Shown here one piece after another: positions 45,595-54,809 of a DNA stretch of 64,000 bases. The stretch comes from Synergistaceae bacterium (lineage in GTDB: Bacteria > Synergistota > Synergistia > Synergistales > Synergistaceae): the NCBI GenBank assembly GCA_030523725.1, contig JAUNHV010000001.1, forward strand, positions 1 through 64,000, read 5' to 3'. The stretch's first letter is position 1. Each line of letters begins with the position of its first letter. Both the position numbers and the translations under genes were made by a program. The notes beneath the pieces are model-generated. The model did no database searches. It was given only the letters and a program-made list of their open reading frames with translations, and was not told the DNA's origin.

Positions 45595-47043
45595 ATGAAT
45601 TTAGAAAGACAAAAACACGCACCAGTTTATGAAGCATTAGAGCGATTCCGCAAATTGCGCGTCGTTCCTTTTGATGTGCCTGGTCACAAACATGGCAGGG
45701 GAAATCCAGAGTTAGTCCAATTTCTAGGACAGCGTTGTGTTGAAATAGACGTAAATTCCATGAAACCTTTAGATAATTTGTGTCATCCACTTTCTGTCAT
45801 AAAGGAAGCAGAGGAATTGGCAGCTGATGCTTTTTGTGCTGCAAGTGCTTTCTTTATGGTGGGCGGAACAACAAGTGCTGTTCAAGCGATGGTGTTGGCA
45901 TCTTGCAAAGCAGGAGACAAAATTATTTTGCCACGCAATGTTCATAAAAGCGTGATAAATGCTCTTGTGTTATGTGGTGCTGTACCAATATATATTGACC
46001 CAAATGTTGATAAAAAACTTGGCATTCCGCTTGGCATTACAGTAGAAGAGACAAAAAGGGCAATAGAAGAAAATCCAGATGCAGTAGCAATCTTGATAAA
46101 CAATCCAACATACTATGGAATATGTTCAAACATAAAAGAAATAGTAGCTTTAGCTCATAGGAGTGGGATGTTGGCACTCGTAGACGAAGCACACGGAACG
46201 CACCTATACTTTGGAAACGATTTGCCGCAAAATGCAATGAGCGTTGGAGCAGATATGTCTGCTGTTTCCATGCATAAATCCGGTGGCAGTCTTACTCAAA
46301 GTTCGCTTCTTTTGCTTGGAGAAAAAATAAATGCACGTCACGTTGCGCAAATAATTAACCTTACGCAGACCACTAGTGCATCGTATCTTTTAATTTCAAG
46401 TCTTGACATCTCACGAAGAAATCTTGCTTTGCGTGGTCAGGAGTCTTTTGACAAGGTGAGCAAGATGGCAGAATATGCCAGACAGGAAATAAATTGCATT
46501 GGCGGTTATTATGCTTATGGCAGAGAGTTGTGTAACGGCGGAAGCATTTTTGATTTCGACGTGACAAAACTCTCCGTCCTTACAACGAATATTGGGCTTG
46601 CTGGAATAGAAGTTTATGATTTACTTCGCGATGAGTATGATATCCAAATTGAATTTGGTGACATAAGCAATATTTTGGCGTATATTTCAATAGGCGATAG
46701 GATTCAAGATATTGAGCGTCTTGTAGGTGCCTTGGCAGATATTGCACGTCTTTATATCAAGCCCAAGAGAGATCTATTCACTGCTGAATACATTTCTCCA
46801 ACGGTTAAAATGACTCCGCAAGAAGCATTTTATGCCCCCAAAGAAACAGTAACGCTTGAAAGTTCCGTTGGCAAAATTTGTGGTGAATTTGTAATGTGTT
46901 ATCCACCAGGAATTCCAATCCTGGCACCTGGCGAAGTTATTACAAGGGATATTTTCGAATATATTTTGTATGCAAAGGAAAAAGGTTGTTCTTTGCAAGG
47001 GCCTGAAAGCCTTGACGTTTCAACATTAAACGTGATTAAATAA
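45595..47043 (+). CDS. speA: Arginine decarboxylase-type PLP enzyme (Orn/Lys/Arg decarboxylase class I)
   Basis: A 482-residue fold-type I PLP decarboxylase. Landmarks: PGHKHGRGNP near the start, MVGGTTSAVQAMVLA, LVDEAHGTH, and SMHKSGGSLTQSS with the PLP-binding Lys. The short form resembles Firmicute SpeA/YaaO proteins. Arginine as substrate is inferred from the agmatine deiminase at the operon end; lysine or ornithine cannot be excluded. AATGGAGA lies ahead of the start. It is first in the polyamine operon and sits behind a terminator-bearing leader. Confidence 0.9.
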   Translation: MNLERQKHAPVYEALERFRKLRVVPFDVPGHKHGRGNPELVQFLGQRCVEIDVNSMKPLDNLCHPLSVIKEAEELAADAFCAASAFFMVGGTTSAVQAMVLASCKAGDKIILPRNVHKSVINALVLCGAVPIYIDPNVDKKLGIPLGITVEETKRAIEENPDAVAILINNPTYYGICSNIKEIVALAHRSGMLALVDEAHGTHLYFGNDLPQNAMSVGADMSAVSMHKSGGSLTQSSLLLLGEKINARHVAQIINLTQTTSASYLLISSLDISRRNLALRGQESFDKVSKMAEYARQEINCIGGYYAYGRELCNGGSIFDFDVTKLSVLTTNIGLAGIEVYDLLRDEYDIQIEFGDISNILAYISIGDRIQDIERLVGALADIARLYIKPKRDLFTAEYISPTVKMTPQEAFYAPKETVTLESSVGKICGEFVMCYPPGIPILAPGEVITRDIFEYILYAKEKGCSLQGPESLDVSTLNVIK

Positions 47044-47065
47044 GTGGGAGAAATTGGAGTAAAAA

Positions 47066-47920
47066 ATGGATTTTTGGTTTAGTGAAATGCACACCGGAAA
47101 TGTAAAAATTTCCGTTAGAGTAGATAAACAATTAGCATCTGTTCAGAGCGAATATCAGAGAATAGATGTTTTTGAATCACCACAGTTTGGCAGATTTTTA
47201 ACGTCGAATGGAAGCATTATTTTCTCTGAAGCTGATGAATTTACCTACGATGAAATGATTGTTCATGTTCCTATGGCTGTCCATCCAAATGTTAAAAGCG
47301 TTTTGGTAATTGGTGGTGGCGATGGTGGTGTTGCAAGAGAATTAGAGTATTACGATGAAATTGAAAAAATTGACATCGTTGAACAGGACAAAAAATTTGT
47401 TGAAATTTGTAACACATATTTTCCTGATAGTGTTCGTTGGCTCTCAGATCCACGAGCGCATGTCTTTTACGAAGATGGGCTTCGTTTTTTGCGTGGAAAA
47501 ACAGGCGAATATGACCTCATCATTAACGATTGTACCGATCCTCTCGGACACGCTGCAGGAATGTTTACAAAAGAATTTTATGGGAACTGTTTTAAGGCAC
47601 TAAAAAAAGATGGGATAATGGTTTATCAGCACGGAAGCCCATTTTACGACGAAGATGAGGAAACCTGCCGAGCAATGCACAGGAAAGCTTTTAAAAGTTT
47701 TCCAATAAGCAGAGTTTATCAGGCACATATTCCGACCTGTCCTGCTGGCTATTGGCTCTTTGGTTTTGCTTCAAAAATTTATCATCCTTTAAACGATTTT
47801 AATCCTGAGAGATGGTTGGAAAGAAACATTAAAACTTGGTATTACACGACGCATCTACATAAAGGCGCATTCATGTTGCCAAAATATGTTGAAGATTTGC
47901 TTACTGAGGAGGAAAAATAA
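47066..47920 (+). CDS. speE: Spermidine synthase-type aminopropyltransferase
   Basis: A 284-residue enzyme with the dcSAM-binding signature LVIGGGDGGVARELEYYDEIEKIDIVEQD, LIINDCTDPLGHA with the catalytic Asp, and PTCPAGYW. The family transfers aminopropyl from decarboxylated SAM to putrescine or related amines. No SAM decarboxylase (speD) is in the window. It is followed at once by the rival carboxynorspermidine pathway, so its true acceptor is uncertain. Ends one base into the next gene. Confidence 0.93.
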   Translation: MDFWFSEMHTGNVKISVRVDKQLASVQSEYQRIDVFESPQFGRFLTSNGSIIFSEADEFTYDEMIVHVPMAVHPNVKSVLVIGGGDGGVARELEYYDEIEKIDIVEQDKKFVEICNTYFPDSVRWLSDPRAHVFYEDGLRFLRGKTGEYDLIINDCTDPLGHAAGMFTKEFYGNCFKALKKDGIMVYQHGSPFYDEDEETCRAMHRKAFKSFPISRVYQAHIPTCPAGYWLFGFASKIYHPLNDFNPERWLERNIKTWYYTTHLHKGAFMLPKYVEDLLTEEEK

Positions 47921-49185
47921 TGTCTAGACTATTAGTTATTGGTTGTGGTGGAGTTGCACAGGTTGCAATTCAAAAATGCTGTCAAAATGATGAAGTTTTC
48001 ACAGAACTTTGCATTGCAAGTAGAACCAAGTCAAAATGTGATGCGTTAAAAGAAAAAATCGAGCAAGATGGCTATTCTAAAACAAAACTTTCTACTGCAC
48101 AGGTGAATGCAGACAACGTGCAGGAGCTTGTCGCACTAATAAAAAGCTACAAGCCAGATTGTGTTTTGAATGTTGCCCTGCCTTACCAAGATTTGACCAT
48201 AATGGATGCGTGTCTTGAATGTGGCGTGCATTACATTGACACTGCAAACTACGAACCTGAGGACACCAACGACCCCGAATGGAGAAAAATATATGACGAG
48301 CGTTGCAAAAAATTAGGTTTTTCTGCCTACTTTGATTATTCATGGCAATGGGCTTACGACGAACGCTTCAAAAAAGCAAATTTAACTGCACTATTGGGGA
48401 CAGGTTTTGACCCAGGTGTAACAAGTGTATTTGTGGCTTATGCAAAGAAGCACTATTTTGACACAATTGATGAGGTTGATATTCTAGATTGTAATGGTGG
48501 CGACCACGGTTACCCCTTTGCAACAAATTTTAACCCTGAAATAAACCTGCGTGAAGTGTCTGCTCCTGGTAGCTACTGGGAAGATGGGCACTGGGTGGAA
48601 ATTCCCGCAATGAGCATTAAACGTGAGTATGATTTCCCCTGCGTGGGTAAGAAGGATATGTATCTTTTGCACCACGAGGAAATTGAAGCACTTGGAAGAA
48701 ATTTCCCAGAAATTAAACGCATTCGTTTCTTTATGACATTTGGACAGAGCTACTTAACGCATATGAAGTGTCTTGAAAATGTGGGAATGCTTGGAACTGA
48801 GCCCGTTATGCATAATGGCGTTCCTATTGTGCCTATTCAGTTTTTGAAGACACTGTTGCCAGACCCTGCTACACTTGGTCCTCGCACGGTTGGCAAAACA
48901 AATATTGGTTGTATCTTCCGTGGAAAGAAAGATGGAAAAGAACGCACAATATATATTTACAACGTGTGTGACCATCAGGAATGTTATAAGGAGCTAGGAA
49001 GCCAGGCAATAAGCTATACTACTGGTGTTCCGGCAATGATTGGTACTGCTTTGGTCGCGAGTGGCGTATGGAATGGGCGCGGTGCAAAAACAACCGATGA
49101 ATTTGATCCAGATCCATACATGGATATGTTAAACAAATTTGGTTTGCCGTGGGTTGTTGTGGAAAATCCAGTCCTAGTTGACTAA
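47920..49185 (+). CDS. Carboxynorspermidine/carboxyspermidine dehydrogenase
   Basis: A 421-residue saccharopine dehydrogenase-like enzyme. It begins with the nucleotide fold LLVIGCGGVAQVAIQKC, followed by DCVLNVALPYQDLTIMDACLECGVHYIDTANYE and GTGFDPGVTSVF. Members of this branch condense aspartate semialdehyde with putrescine or diaminopropane to a carboxy-polyamine. The decarboxylase that completes the route is next, which separates it from lysine-pathway relatives. GAGGAGG sits before the start. Confidence 0.92.
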   Translation: MSRLLVIGCGGVAQVAIQKCCQNDEVFTELCIASRTKSKCDALKEKIEQDGYSKTKLSTAQVNADNVQELVALIKSYKPDCVLNVALPYQDLTIMDACLECGVHYIDTANYEPEDTNDPEWRKIYDERCKKLGFSAYFDYSWQWAYDERFKKANLTALLGTGFDPGVTSVFVAYAKKHYFDTIDEVDILDCNGGDHGYPFATNFNPEINLREVSAPGSYWEDGHWVEIPAMSIKREYDFPCVGKKDMYLLHHEEIEALGRNFPEIKRIRFFMTFGQSYLTHMKCLENVGMLGTEPVMHNGVPIVPIQFLKTLLPDPATLGPRTVGKTNIGCIFRGKKDGKERTIYIYNVCDHQECYKELGSQAISYTTGVPAMIGTALVASGVWNGRGAKTTDEFDPDPYMDMLNKFGLPWVVVENPVLVD

Positions 49186-49198
49186 AAACTTTGCCTTA

Positions 49199-50341
49199 AT
49201 GAAAGATATATTCAAATTACTAAAAGATATAAAAACCCCTGCTTATGTAATAGACGAGGCAAGACTGCGTTCAAATTGTGAAATTTTAGCCGATGTTGAA
49301 AGGCGAAGTGGAGCAAAGATACTCCTTGCGCAAAAGGCTTTTTCTGCCTTTGCTACCTACCCGTTAATTTCCAAATATATCAGCGGTGCAACGTCTAGTG
49401 GGCTTTTTGAAGCTAGGTTAGCACATGAGGAAATGAAAGGTCAAAATCACGTTTTTTCACCTGCCTACTCAGATGAAGAAATGACGGAACTATGCCAGAT
49501 ATGCGACCATATAATTTTCAATTCACTTTCGCAGCTTGAACATCATAGAGCAAAATGGAGCTTGTCAAATGCAAGTGTCGGACTTAGATTAAACCCTGAG
49601 CATAGCACTCAAGAAGGGCATGAAATGTATGACCCCTGCGCCCCAACTTCACGACTTGGAATCAAACAGCACAACATGACGGTACATTTACCAAAAGGAG
49701 TTGAGGGGCTTCACATTCACACACTTTGTGAACAGATGGTTGAGCCTTTAATTGAAACTGTTGAAGTACTAGAAAAAAAGTTTGCAACACTTTTGCATGA
49801 AGCAAAATGGCTTAATCTTGGTGGAGGACACCACATTACAAAAGATGGTTACAACATAGAAAAATTGGTTGCTCTCATTGTTCGTTTGAGACAAACTTAC
49901 AATTTAGAAATTTATCTTGAGCCGGGCGAAGCTGTTGCGCTAGATGCGGGCTATCTTGCAACAAAAGTTATGGACATTGTAGATAACGAAATTCCAATTT
50001 TAATCTTGGATACCAGTGCAACTTGCCACATGCCAGACGTGTTGGAAATGCCATACAGGCCGCCTCTTTTTAACTGTGGTGAAGTAGGTGAAAAACCTTT
50101 CAACTATTGTCTTGCTTCTCGTACATGTTTGGCCGGAGACGTAATAGGAACATATAGCTTTGACCAAAAACCTGAGGTTGGTGATATGTTGATTTTTGGA
50201 GATATGGCAATTTATTCCATGGTAAAAAATAATACGTTTAATGGTATGCCTCTTCCCGATATTGTATTATTAAAAGAAAATAACACCTGCGAAATTGTAA
50301 AAAGTTTCGGTTATAAAGATTTCAAGGAGCGATTATCCTAA
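49199..50341 (+). CDS. nspC: Carboxynorspermidine/carboxyspermidine decarboxylase
   Basis: A 380-residue fold-type III PLP enzyme. IKTPAYVIDEARLRSN at the start and KILLAQKAFSAFA (PLP Lys) match NspC, as do GLHIHTLCEQ, LNLGGGHHITKDGYN, YLEPGEAVALDAG and DTSATCHMPDVLEMPYRPP. It yields spermidine or norspermidine. ATG 49199 fits the family start; an in-frame TTG at 49178 overlaps the previous gene. Neither has a strong ribosome site, so translational coupling is likely. Confidence 0.93.
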   Translation: MKDIFKLLKDIKTPAYVIDEARLRSNCEILADVERRSGAKILLAQKAFSAFATYPLISKYISGATSSGLFEARLAHEEMKGQNHVFSPAYSDEEMTELCQICDHIIFNSLSQLEHHRAKWSLSNASVGLRLNPEHSTQEGHEMYDPCAPTSRLGIKQHNMTVHLPKGVEGLHIHTLCEQMVEPLIETVEVLEKKFATLLHEAKWLNLGGGHHITKDGYNIEKLVALIVRLRQTYNLEIYLEPGEAVALDAGYLATKVMDIVDNEIPILILDTSATCHMPDVLEMPYRPPLFNCGEVGEKPFNYCLASRTCLAGDVIGTYSFDQKPEVGDMLIFGDMAIYSMVKNNTFNGMPLPDIVLLKENNTCEIVKSFGYKDFKERLS

Positions 50342-51438
50342 TGCTTGCAACAATTCCAAAGCAAGATAATTTTTATATGCCTGCTGAATATGAGACACAC
50401 GAAGCCACCTGCCTAATTTGGCCAACTAGGGCTGGTTCATGGGGCAAAAACCCTGTAAAATCTCAAATTGCCTTTACAAATGTTATTAAAGAAATTGCTA
50501 AGGGTGAAAAGGTTTATTTGATTTGTGACGAAAAACACCTTGAAGATGCAAAAAAGATGGTGGGGAATAGTGCTACCATAATAATTGCAGAAACTGACGA
50601 TTCATGGGCGCGTGATGTTTGTCCAACTTTTTTGACAAATGGTCAAGCTGTTCGTGGTGTTAACTGGCAATTTAATGCGTGGGGTGGAGATTATGACGGG
50701 CTATACGCATCGTGGAAAAAAGATAATGCTTTAGCACCGTTTGTCTGTCACAAATTGGGGCTCGATTATTATGATGCCTCACATTTTATCCTTGAAGGCG
50801 GTTCCATACATAGTGATGGTGAAGGAACAATCGTTACTACGGAAGCTTGCCTTTTAAGTAAAGGCAGAAACTCCAAGCTAAGTAAGATAGAAATTGAAGA
50901 AAATCTTAAAAATTATCTCGGCGCTCAAAAAATTCTTTGGCTTCCTCGCGGAATTGCTGGGGACGAAACAAACGAACACGTGGATAATATTTGTGCCTTT
51001 ATTGATTCTGCCTGTGTTGTTTTAGCAACAACAGACAATAAAAATGACATTCAATATGAGCCGTCACAAGAAACACTGGAATATTTAAAAAATGCTTGTG
51101 ATGTACTAGGGCAAAAGATAAAAATTGTTCCCCTTCCAATCCCGGATTATCCAATTACACTAACAAAAGAGGATTGCGATGAGTATGTCTTTGAGGAGGG
51201 GGAAGACAAGCGAGAAATTGGCGAAAGACTTGCTGCAAGTTACGTCAATTTTTATTTTTGCAATAACTCTGTATTAGTTCCGCAATTTGGTGGTAAAAAT
51301 GAACAAAGTGACAAAAGAGCTTTGCAGATTTTGTCTGATGCAATGCCACACAGAAAAATTATTGGAATAGATGCCATTGATATATTAAAAGGTGGTGGAA
51401 ATATCCACTGTATTACGCAACAAATTCCTGGAATATAA
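50341..51438 (+). CDS. aguA: Agmatine deiminase
   Basis: A 365-residue guanidino-group hydrolase. MPAEYETHEATCLIWPTR, DDSWARDVCPTFL, WQFNAWGG, ILEGGSIHSDGEGT, NEHVDNICAFID and the catalytic Cys in GGGNIHCITQQIPG are all present. It converts agmatine to N-carbamoylputrescine. The partner hydrolase (aguB) is not next to it. It is last in the operon, and overlaps nspC's stop codon by one base. Confidence 0.95.
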   Translation: MLATIPKQDNFYMPAEYETHEATCLIWPTRAGSWGKNPVKSQIAFTNVIKEIAKGEKVYLICDEKHLEDAKKMVGNSATIIIAETDDSWARDVCPTFLTNGQAVRGVNWQFNAWGGDYDGLYASWKKDNALAPFVCHKLGLDYYDASHFILEGGSIHSDGEGTIVTTEACLLSKGRNSKLSKIEIEENLKNYLGAQKILWLPRGIAGDETNEHVDNICAFIDSACVVLATTDNKNDIQYEPSQETLEYLKNACDVLGQKIKIVPLPIPDYPITLTKEDCDEYVFEEGEDKREIGERLAASYVNFYFCNNSVLVPQFGGKNEQSDKRALQILSDAMPHRKIIGIDAIDILKGGGNIHCITQQIPGI

Positions 51439-51450
51439 AAAAATAAAAAA

Positions 51451-51481
51451 AGAGCAGGCGAGAAAAATTCTCGTCTGCTCT
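51451..51481. terminator. Bidirectional terminator between aguA and rplL
   Basis: AGAGCAG and CGAGAA arms pair with TTCTCG and CTGCTCT around AAA, with A-rich left and T-rich right flanks. Confidence 0.87.
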
Positions 51482-51496
51482 AAATTTTTTGCAAAA

Positions 51497-51880
51497 CTAT
51501 TTAAGTTCAGCCTTTGCTCCGGCTTCTTCAAATTTCTTCTGCATTGCTTCGGCTTCTTCCTTTGCAACGCCTTCTTTGATTGTCTTTGGAGCTCCATCAA
51601 CAAGCTCCTTTGCTTCTTTCAAGCCAAGACCTGTGATTTCGCGAACAACCTTGATAACAGCAATTTTGTTTGCGCCAACTTCTGCCAAGACAACATTGAA
51701 GTCTGACTTTTCTTCAGCTGCTGCTGCGCCACCTGCTGCTGCACCTGCTGCTGGAGCAGCCATCATCATTGCTGGAGCTGCTGCTGAAACACCAAATTTC
51801 TCCTCCAAATCCTTCACGAGTTCTGACAACTCAAGAACGGACATTTCGCTAATTGCTTTGATAAGATCTTCACGTGACAT
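51497..51880 (-). CDS. rplL: Ribosomal protein L7/L12
   Basis: A 127-residue stalk protein. An N-terminal dimer helix region ([25 protein letters not shown]), an Ala-rich hinge, and the C-terminal domain ([37 protein letters not shown]). It recruits translation factors to the ribosome. It follows rplJ by 67 bp. No rpoB follows, unlike the usual order. Confidence 0.98.
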   Translation of the reverse strand: MSREDLIKAISEMSVLELSELVKDLEEKFGVSAAAPAMMMAAPAAGAAAGGAAAAEEKSDFNVVLAEVGANKIAVIKVVREITGLGLKEAKELVDGAPKTIKEGVAKEEAEAMQKKFEEAGAKAELK

Positions 51881-51947
51881 TGTAAAATTCCTCCTAATTT
51901 TGTTTTTAATTTTTTAATTTTTTTACTGTCTAGTGAGTAGCATATTT

Positions 51948-52475
51948 CTATGCTGATTTTTTGTCTTTCAATGCTGACAAAGCATTGACTAAGCCGCGAG
52001 CTGGTCCAGAAAGGGCTGTAACAAGTCCACGCATAGGACCGGCGAGCAAGCCAACAACCTGTGCGAGCAGCTCTTCTCTTGATGGAAGATCTGCCAAGGC
52101 AAACACTTGCTTTTGATCAAGAGTTACATCCTTACCAAGGATACCCCCCTTAACAACAAATGCCGAATTTTCTTTTACCTTTGCAAAGTCACGAATTGCC
52201 TTCGCTACTTCTGCCACATGACCATAGGACAAAATATAACCGTTTGGACCGGTATCAATTCCATCGGCACGAATCATGCCAGCTTCATCCAAAGCTAAAC
52301 GCATAAGCGTGTTTTTGCAAACTTTCATTTCACCACCTGCGTCGCGTATTGCCTTACGTAGCTCAGTAGTTTTTGCAACGGTTAAGCCGCGATACTCAGC
52401 AACATAAACTGCATCTGCTTTAGCAAGAGCTTCGACAAGAGCTGAAATGTTTTCACGTTTTGCCTCTGTTGGCAT
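51948..52475 (-). CDS. rplJ: Ribosomal protein L10
   Basis: A 175-residue L10 that anchors L7/L12 dimers. AVYVAEYRGLTVAKTTELRKAIRDAGGEMKVCKNTLMRLAL is the conserved rRNA-binding part, and the C-terminal helix carries the L12 sites. AGGAGG lies 8 bases ahead of ATG. The upstream leader RNA is the known L10 autoregulatory type. rplK and rplA are not upstream. Confidence 0.97.
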   Translation of the reverse strand: MPTEAKRENISALVEALAKADAVYVAEYRGLTVAKTTELRKAIRDAGGEMKVCKNTLMRLALDEAGMIRADGIDTGPNGYILSYGHVAEVAKAIRDFAKVKENSAFVVKGGILGKDVTLDQKQVFALADLPSREELLAQVVGLLAGPMRGLVTALSGPARGLVNALSALKDKKSA

Positions 52476-52530
52476 TTGGTTTCACCTCCTGAAAATAAAA
52501 TTTTATTTGCTATGACCTCTCGTGTGGCAT

Positions 52531-52652
52531 AAAAAAAAGACCCCGCACAAGAGGGTCAGGAAGTTACATAATAAAAATTAACTTCAAAAAAACTGACCTC
52601 GGTTGGAAATTAAGTAGAAATACTCCTACACCAACTGTCTTGAGCCATAACG
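52531..52652 (-). promoter_or_regulatory. L10 leader RNA with terminator
   Basis: On the minus strand, AGTTGGTGTAGGAGTA and CCAACCGAGGTCAG match the conserved L10-L12 binding leader. The 3' part holds GACCC/GGGTC with a long T-run (52531-52557), an attenuator. L10(L12) binding is expected to reduce rplJL expression, as known for this RNA class. Confidence 0.85.
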
Positions 52653-52658
52653 CGAGGA

Positions 52659-52686
52659 ATTATATCACAAAAAGCAAACTTGTCAA
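52659..52686 (-). promoter_or_regulatory. Promoter of rplJL
   Basis: TTGACA (52681-52686) and TATAAT (52659-52664), both perfect, 16 bases apart on the minus strand, directly ahead of the L10 leader. This confirms that rplJL is its own transcription unit. Confidence 0.9.
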
Positions 52687-52712
52687 GCCTTAAGGTCAAA
52701 AGCTAACAAAAA

Positions 52713-52740
52713 AGGTGCTCCCAAAATTTAGGGAGCACCT
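52713..52740 (-). terminator. Intrinsic terminator of the TonB receptor gene
   Basis: AGGTGCTCCC/GGGAGCACCT perfect stem. On the minus strand it ends in TTTTTT. Confidence 0.88.
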
Positions 52741-52771
52741 ACCAAAGAAAGGGTCAACCAAAATCTATATG

Positions 52772-54646
52772 TTACAGATTATAGGTTGCTTTGAACATAA
52801 AGCGTCTTTCTGGATTGAGGTATCCATCTTTACTGGTGAAATATTCCTTGTTAAATATATTAGTTACTGAAAATTGTAGTGTTAAATCCTTAATCTGTTT
52901 TGCAAGAGAAAAATCCATGGTGAAGATGCTGCCAGAATCATATATGTAATTACCTTCGCCAAAGGTTCTATCAGCATAAAACAAGCCATTTAGCGAAGCT
53001 GTCCAACCGTTTTTCTTGAAGCCTAAGATGACACTTGCTTTCCACCTTGGTTCACCTGACCTTACCCAATGAGAAGAAGCATATTTTTCTTCACCTTTTG
53101 TGAATGAAATTGCAGGGGTTAAGCTCCAATTTTTGTGCCAATTCCACTGATAACTTGCTTCAAAGCCCCATGCACGATATTTATCTACATTTCTATATTG
53201 TCCCTTCCATGAAGATGGATCTGTTGTTACGTAGTTGATTTTGTCATCTAGATTGATGTAGAAAATACCGGCACTCCACGGATTTTTGCTTTCTGCATTT
53301 TTAATGCCAATTTCGTAATCCCATCCCTTTTCAGCTTTTAAATCTGGGTTGATGGATAAGTATGCACTCTCACCGAACATCTGATATAAGGTTGGCATGG
53401 AAAAATGACGGGCAATTGTTAAGTAATATGTAGTTCCTTGCTCATTTGCAAAATTAAATGAAAAACGTGGCATCAGCTCTTTATAATTTGCCCCATCTGA
53501 TATATTCCAGTATTCATAACGCAATCCGATATCAAATGCACATACACCAATAGGTAGCGATGTTTCAATGTAGGGAGCAACTTCAAACCGTGATTTGTCG
53601 TAGGGATAAGAAAAGCCAGTTCTATCTGTATAGGCTGCTTTGTCTTTCTTGTAATCTATTCCGTAGGAAAATGGAAGGATACCTATGTGTGTTTTCCTTG
53701 TCAAGGTGCCACCGTATGTTGTTGAGGACATGTCTGAGTTTTCCGAATTATCTCGTGCAGCCGTGATGCTTTCGAGCTTATTTATAAAAACTCTTCCTAA
53801 AAATTTTCCATCATCGTATTGCAATGTATAACGACCATAGGTGTTTTTCTGGTCATATTGCTGGAAGCCTAATTGAGAAGATTCCCAGTCTGATTTATTC
53901 TGCCCAGCAAAACCTACAAACTTCCAATTATTGTAACCAATGGAAAAATTATAGTCATTTGATGAATAGTGGTTTGCGTGGTCGTAAGTGCCGTCCTCGC
54001 TTTTTCTAATTCGTGTTTCTCCTTCTCTTGTATAACGGTAACCTAGGGTGACACGCCATGCGTCTTCTACCACACCTGCTCTTGTGGAAGTGGAGAAGTA
54101 GCCGTTGCTTCCAGCAAATAGTGATGTGGAAGCGTGGGGCTTGTCAAAACTTTTCTTTGTTATGATGTTTATTACGCCACCTGCGGCATCACTGCCATAA
54201 ATTGCAGAAGAACTGCCCTTTAACACCTCAATTCGTTCAACTGTATCTAAATCTATCGTGCGTAAATCTAATGGACCGCCTAAATCGCTCCCCGTCCCAT
54301 GATTTGGATCGCTTACTGCTATTCCGTCAATCAAATAAAGCATTTCACTTGTGAGCCCTCTTATGGTTAGTCCTTTTTTTTGAGCCATAGAAGCATCATT
54401 CACAGTGGTGCAGAGACCTGGAATATATTTCAATGCATCATGGATTGTTTTTGCCCCAGAATTTGCAATATCTTCTTTTGTCACGACATAGGTCTGTGCA
54501 GGGACTTCATCAAAGCTTTCTACTATGCGTGACCCTGTCACTTCAACAGTGTCAAGCTTTTTAATTTCTTCGTCCTTGGCAAAAGCATAGGTTGAAGCAA
54601 AAACAACCGTAAAAGATAAAATAAGTGCTGTAATTTTTTTGTGCAT
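52772..54646 (-). CDS. TonB-dependent outer membrane receptor, BtuB-like
   Basis: A 624-residue receptor. The signal peptide ends near FAFAKD-like STYAFA (residue 23). A TonB box-like LDTVEVTGSR follows, then the plug domain (PAQTYVVTKEDIANSGAKTIHDALK, LIDGIAVSDPNHG, RIEVLKGSSSAIYGSDAAGGVINIITKK) and a 22-strand barrel ending FKATYNL. Cobalamin is the likely cargo because a cobalamin riboswitch lies in its leader; the protein size is close to BtuB. No TonB/ExbBD or btuCDF genes are nearby. It is a single-gene unit with its own terminator. Confidence 0.93.
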   Translation of the reverse strand: MHKKITALILSFTVVFASTYAFAKDEEIKKLDTVEVTGSRIVESFDEVPAQTYVVTKEDIANSGAKTIHDALKYIPGLCTTVNDASMAQKKGLTIRGLTSEMLYLIDGIAVSDPNHGTGSDLGGPLDLRTIDLDTVERIEVLKGSSSAIYGSDAAGGVINIITKKSFDKPHASTSLFAGSNGYFSTSTRAGVVEDAWRVTLGYRYTREGETRIRKSEDGTYDHANHYSSNDYNFSIGYNNWKFVGFAGQNKSDWESSQLGFQQYDQKNTYGRYTLQYDDGKFLGRVFINKLESITAARDNSENSDMSSTTYGGTLTRKTHIGILPFSYGIDYKKDKAAYTDRTGFSYPYDKSRFEVAPYIETSLPIGVCAFDIGLRYEYWNISDGANYKELMPRFSFNFANEQGTTYYLTIARHFSMPTLYQMFGESAYLSINPDLKAEKGWDYEIGIKNAESKNPWSAGIFYINLDDKINYVTTDPSSWKGQYRNVDKYRAWGFEASYQWNWHKNWSLTPAISFTKGEEKYASSHWVRSGEPRWKASVILGFKKNGWTASLNGLFYADRTFGEGNYIYDSGSIFTMDFSLAKQIKDLTLQFSVTNIFNKEYFTSKDGYLNPERRFMFKATYNL

Positions 54647-54690
54647 AATAGCACCTCCGTTAATTTTGTTTTTTCCGAAGTTGCAACGAT

Positions 54691-54728
54691 AAAAAAATTG
54701 CGGTTTCCTAAAAACTTGGAAACCGCAA
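54691..54728 (-). terminator. Riboswitch expression-platform terminator
   Basis: TTGCGGTTTCC pairs perfectly with GGAAACCGCAA and is followed on the minus strand by TTTTTTT, about 45 bases before the receptor start. It is the likely off-state of the cobalamin switch. Confidence 0.88.
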
Positions 54729-54809
54729 CAAATAGTTTAGCAATTTTTACAAATTCTCTGCATAGAAAAGAAAATTACGCAAAGAAAAAATCTTAATAAA
54801 GAAAGTAAA

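Noticed and set aside
45378-45632. 84-codon frame in the polyamine leader as a leader peptide
   Set aside because: It starts at a non-ATG codon without a ribosome site, runs through the terminator and into the decarboxylase gene in another frame.
51489-51917. 142-codon plus-strand frame with Ala-rich stretch
   Set aside because: Exactly opposite rplL; the Ala-rich part is the complement of the L7/L12 hinge.
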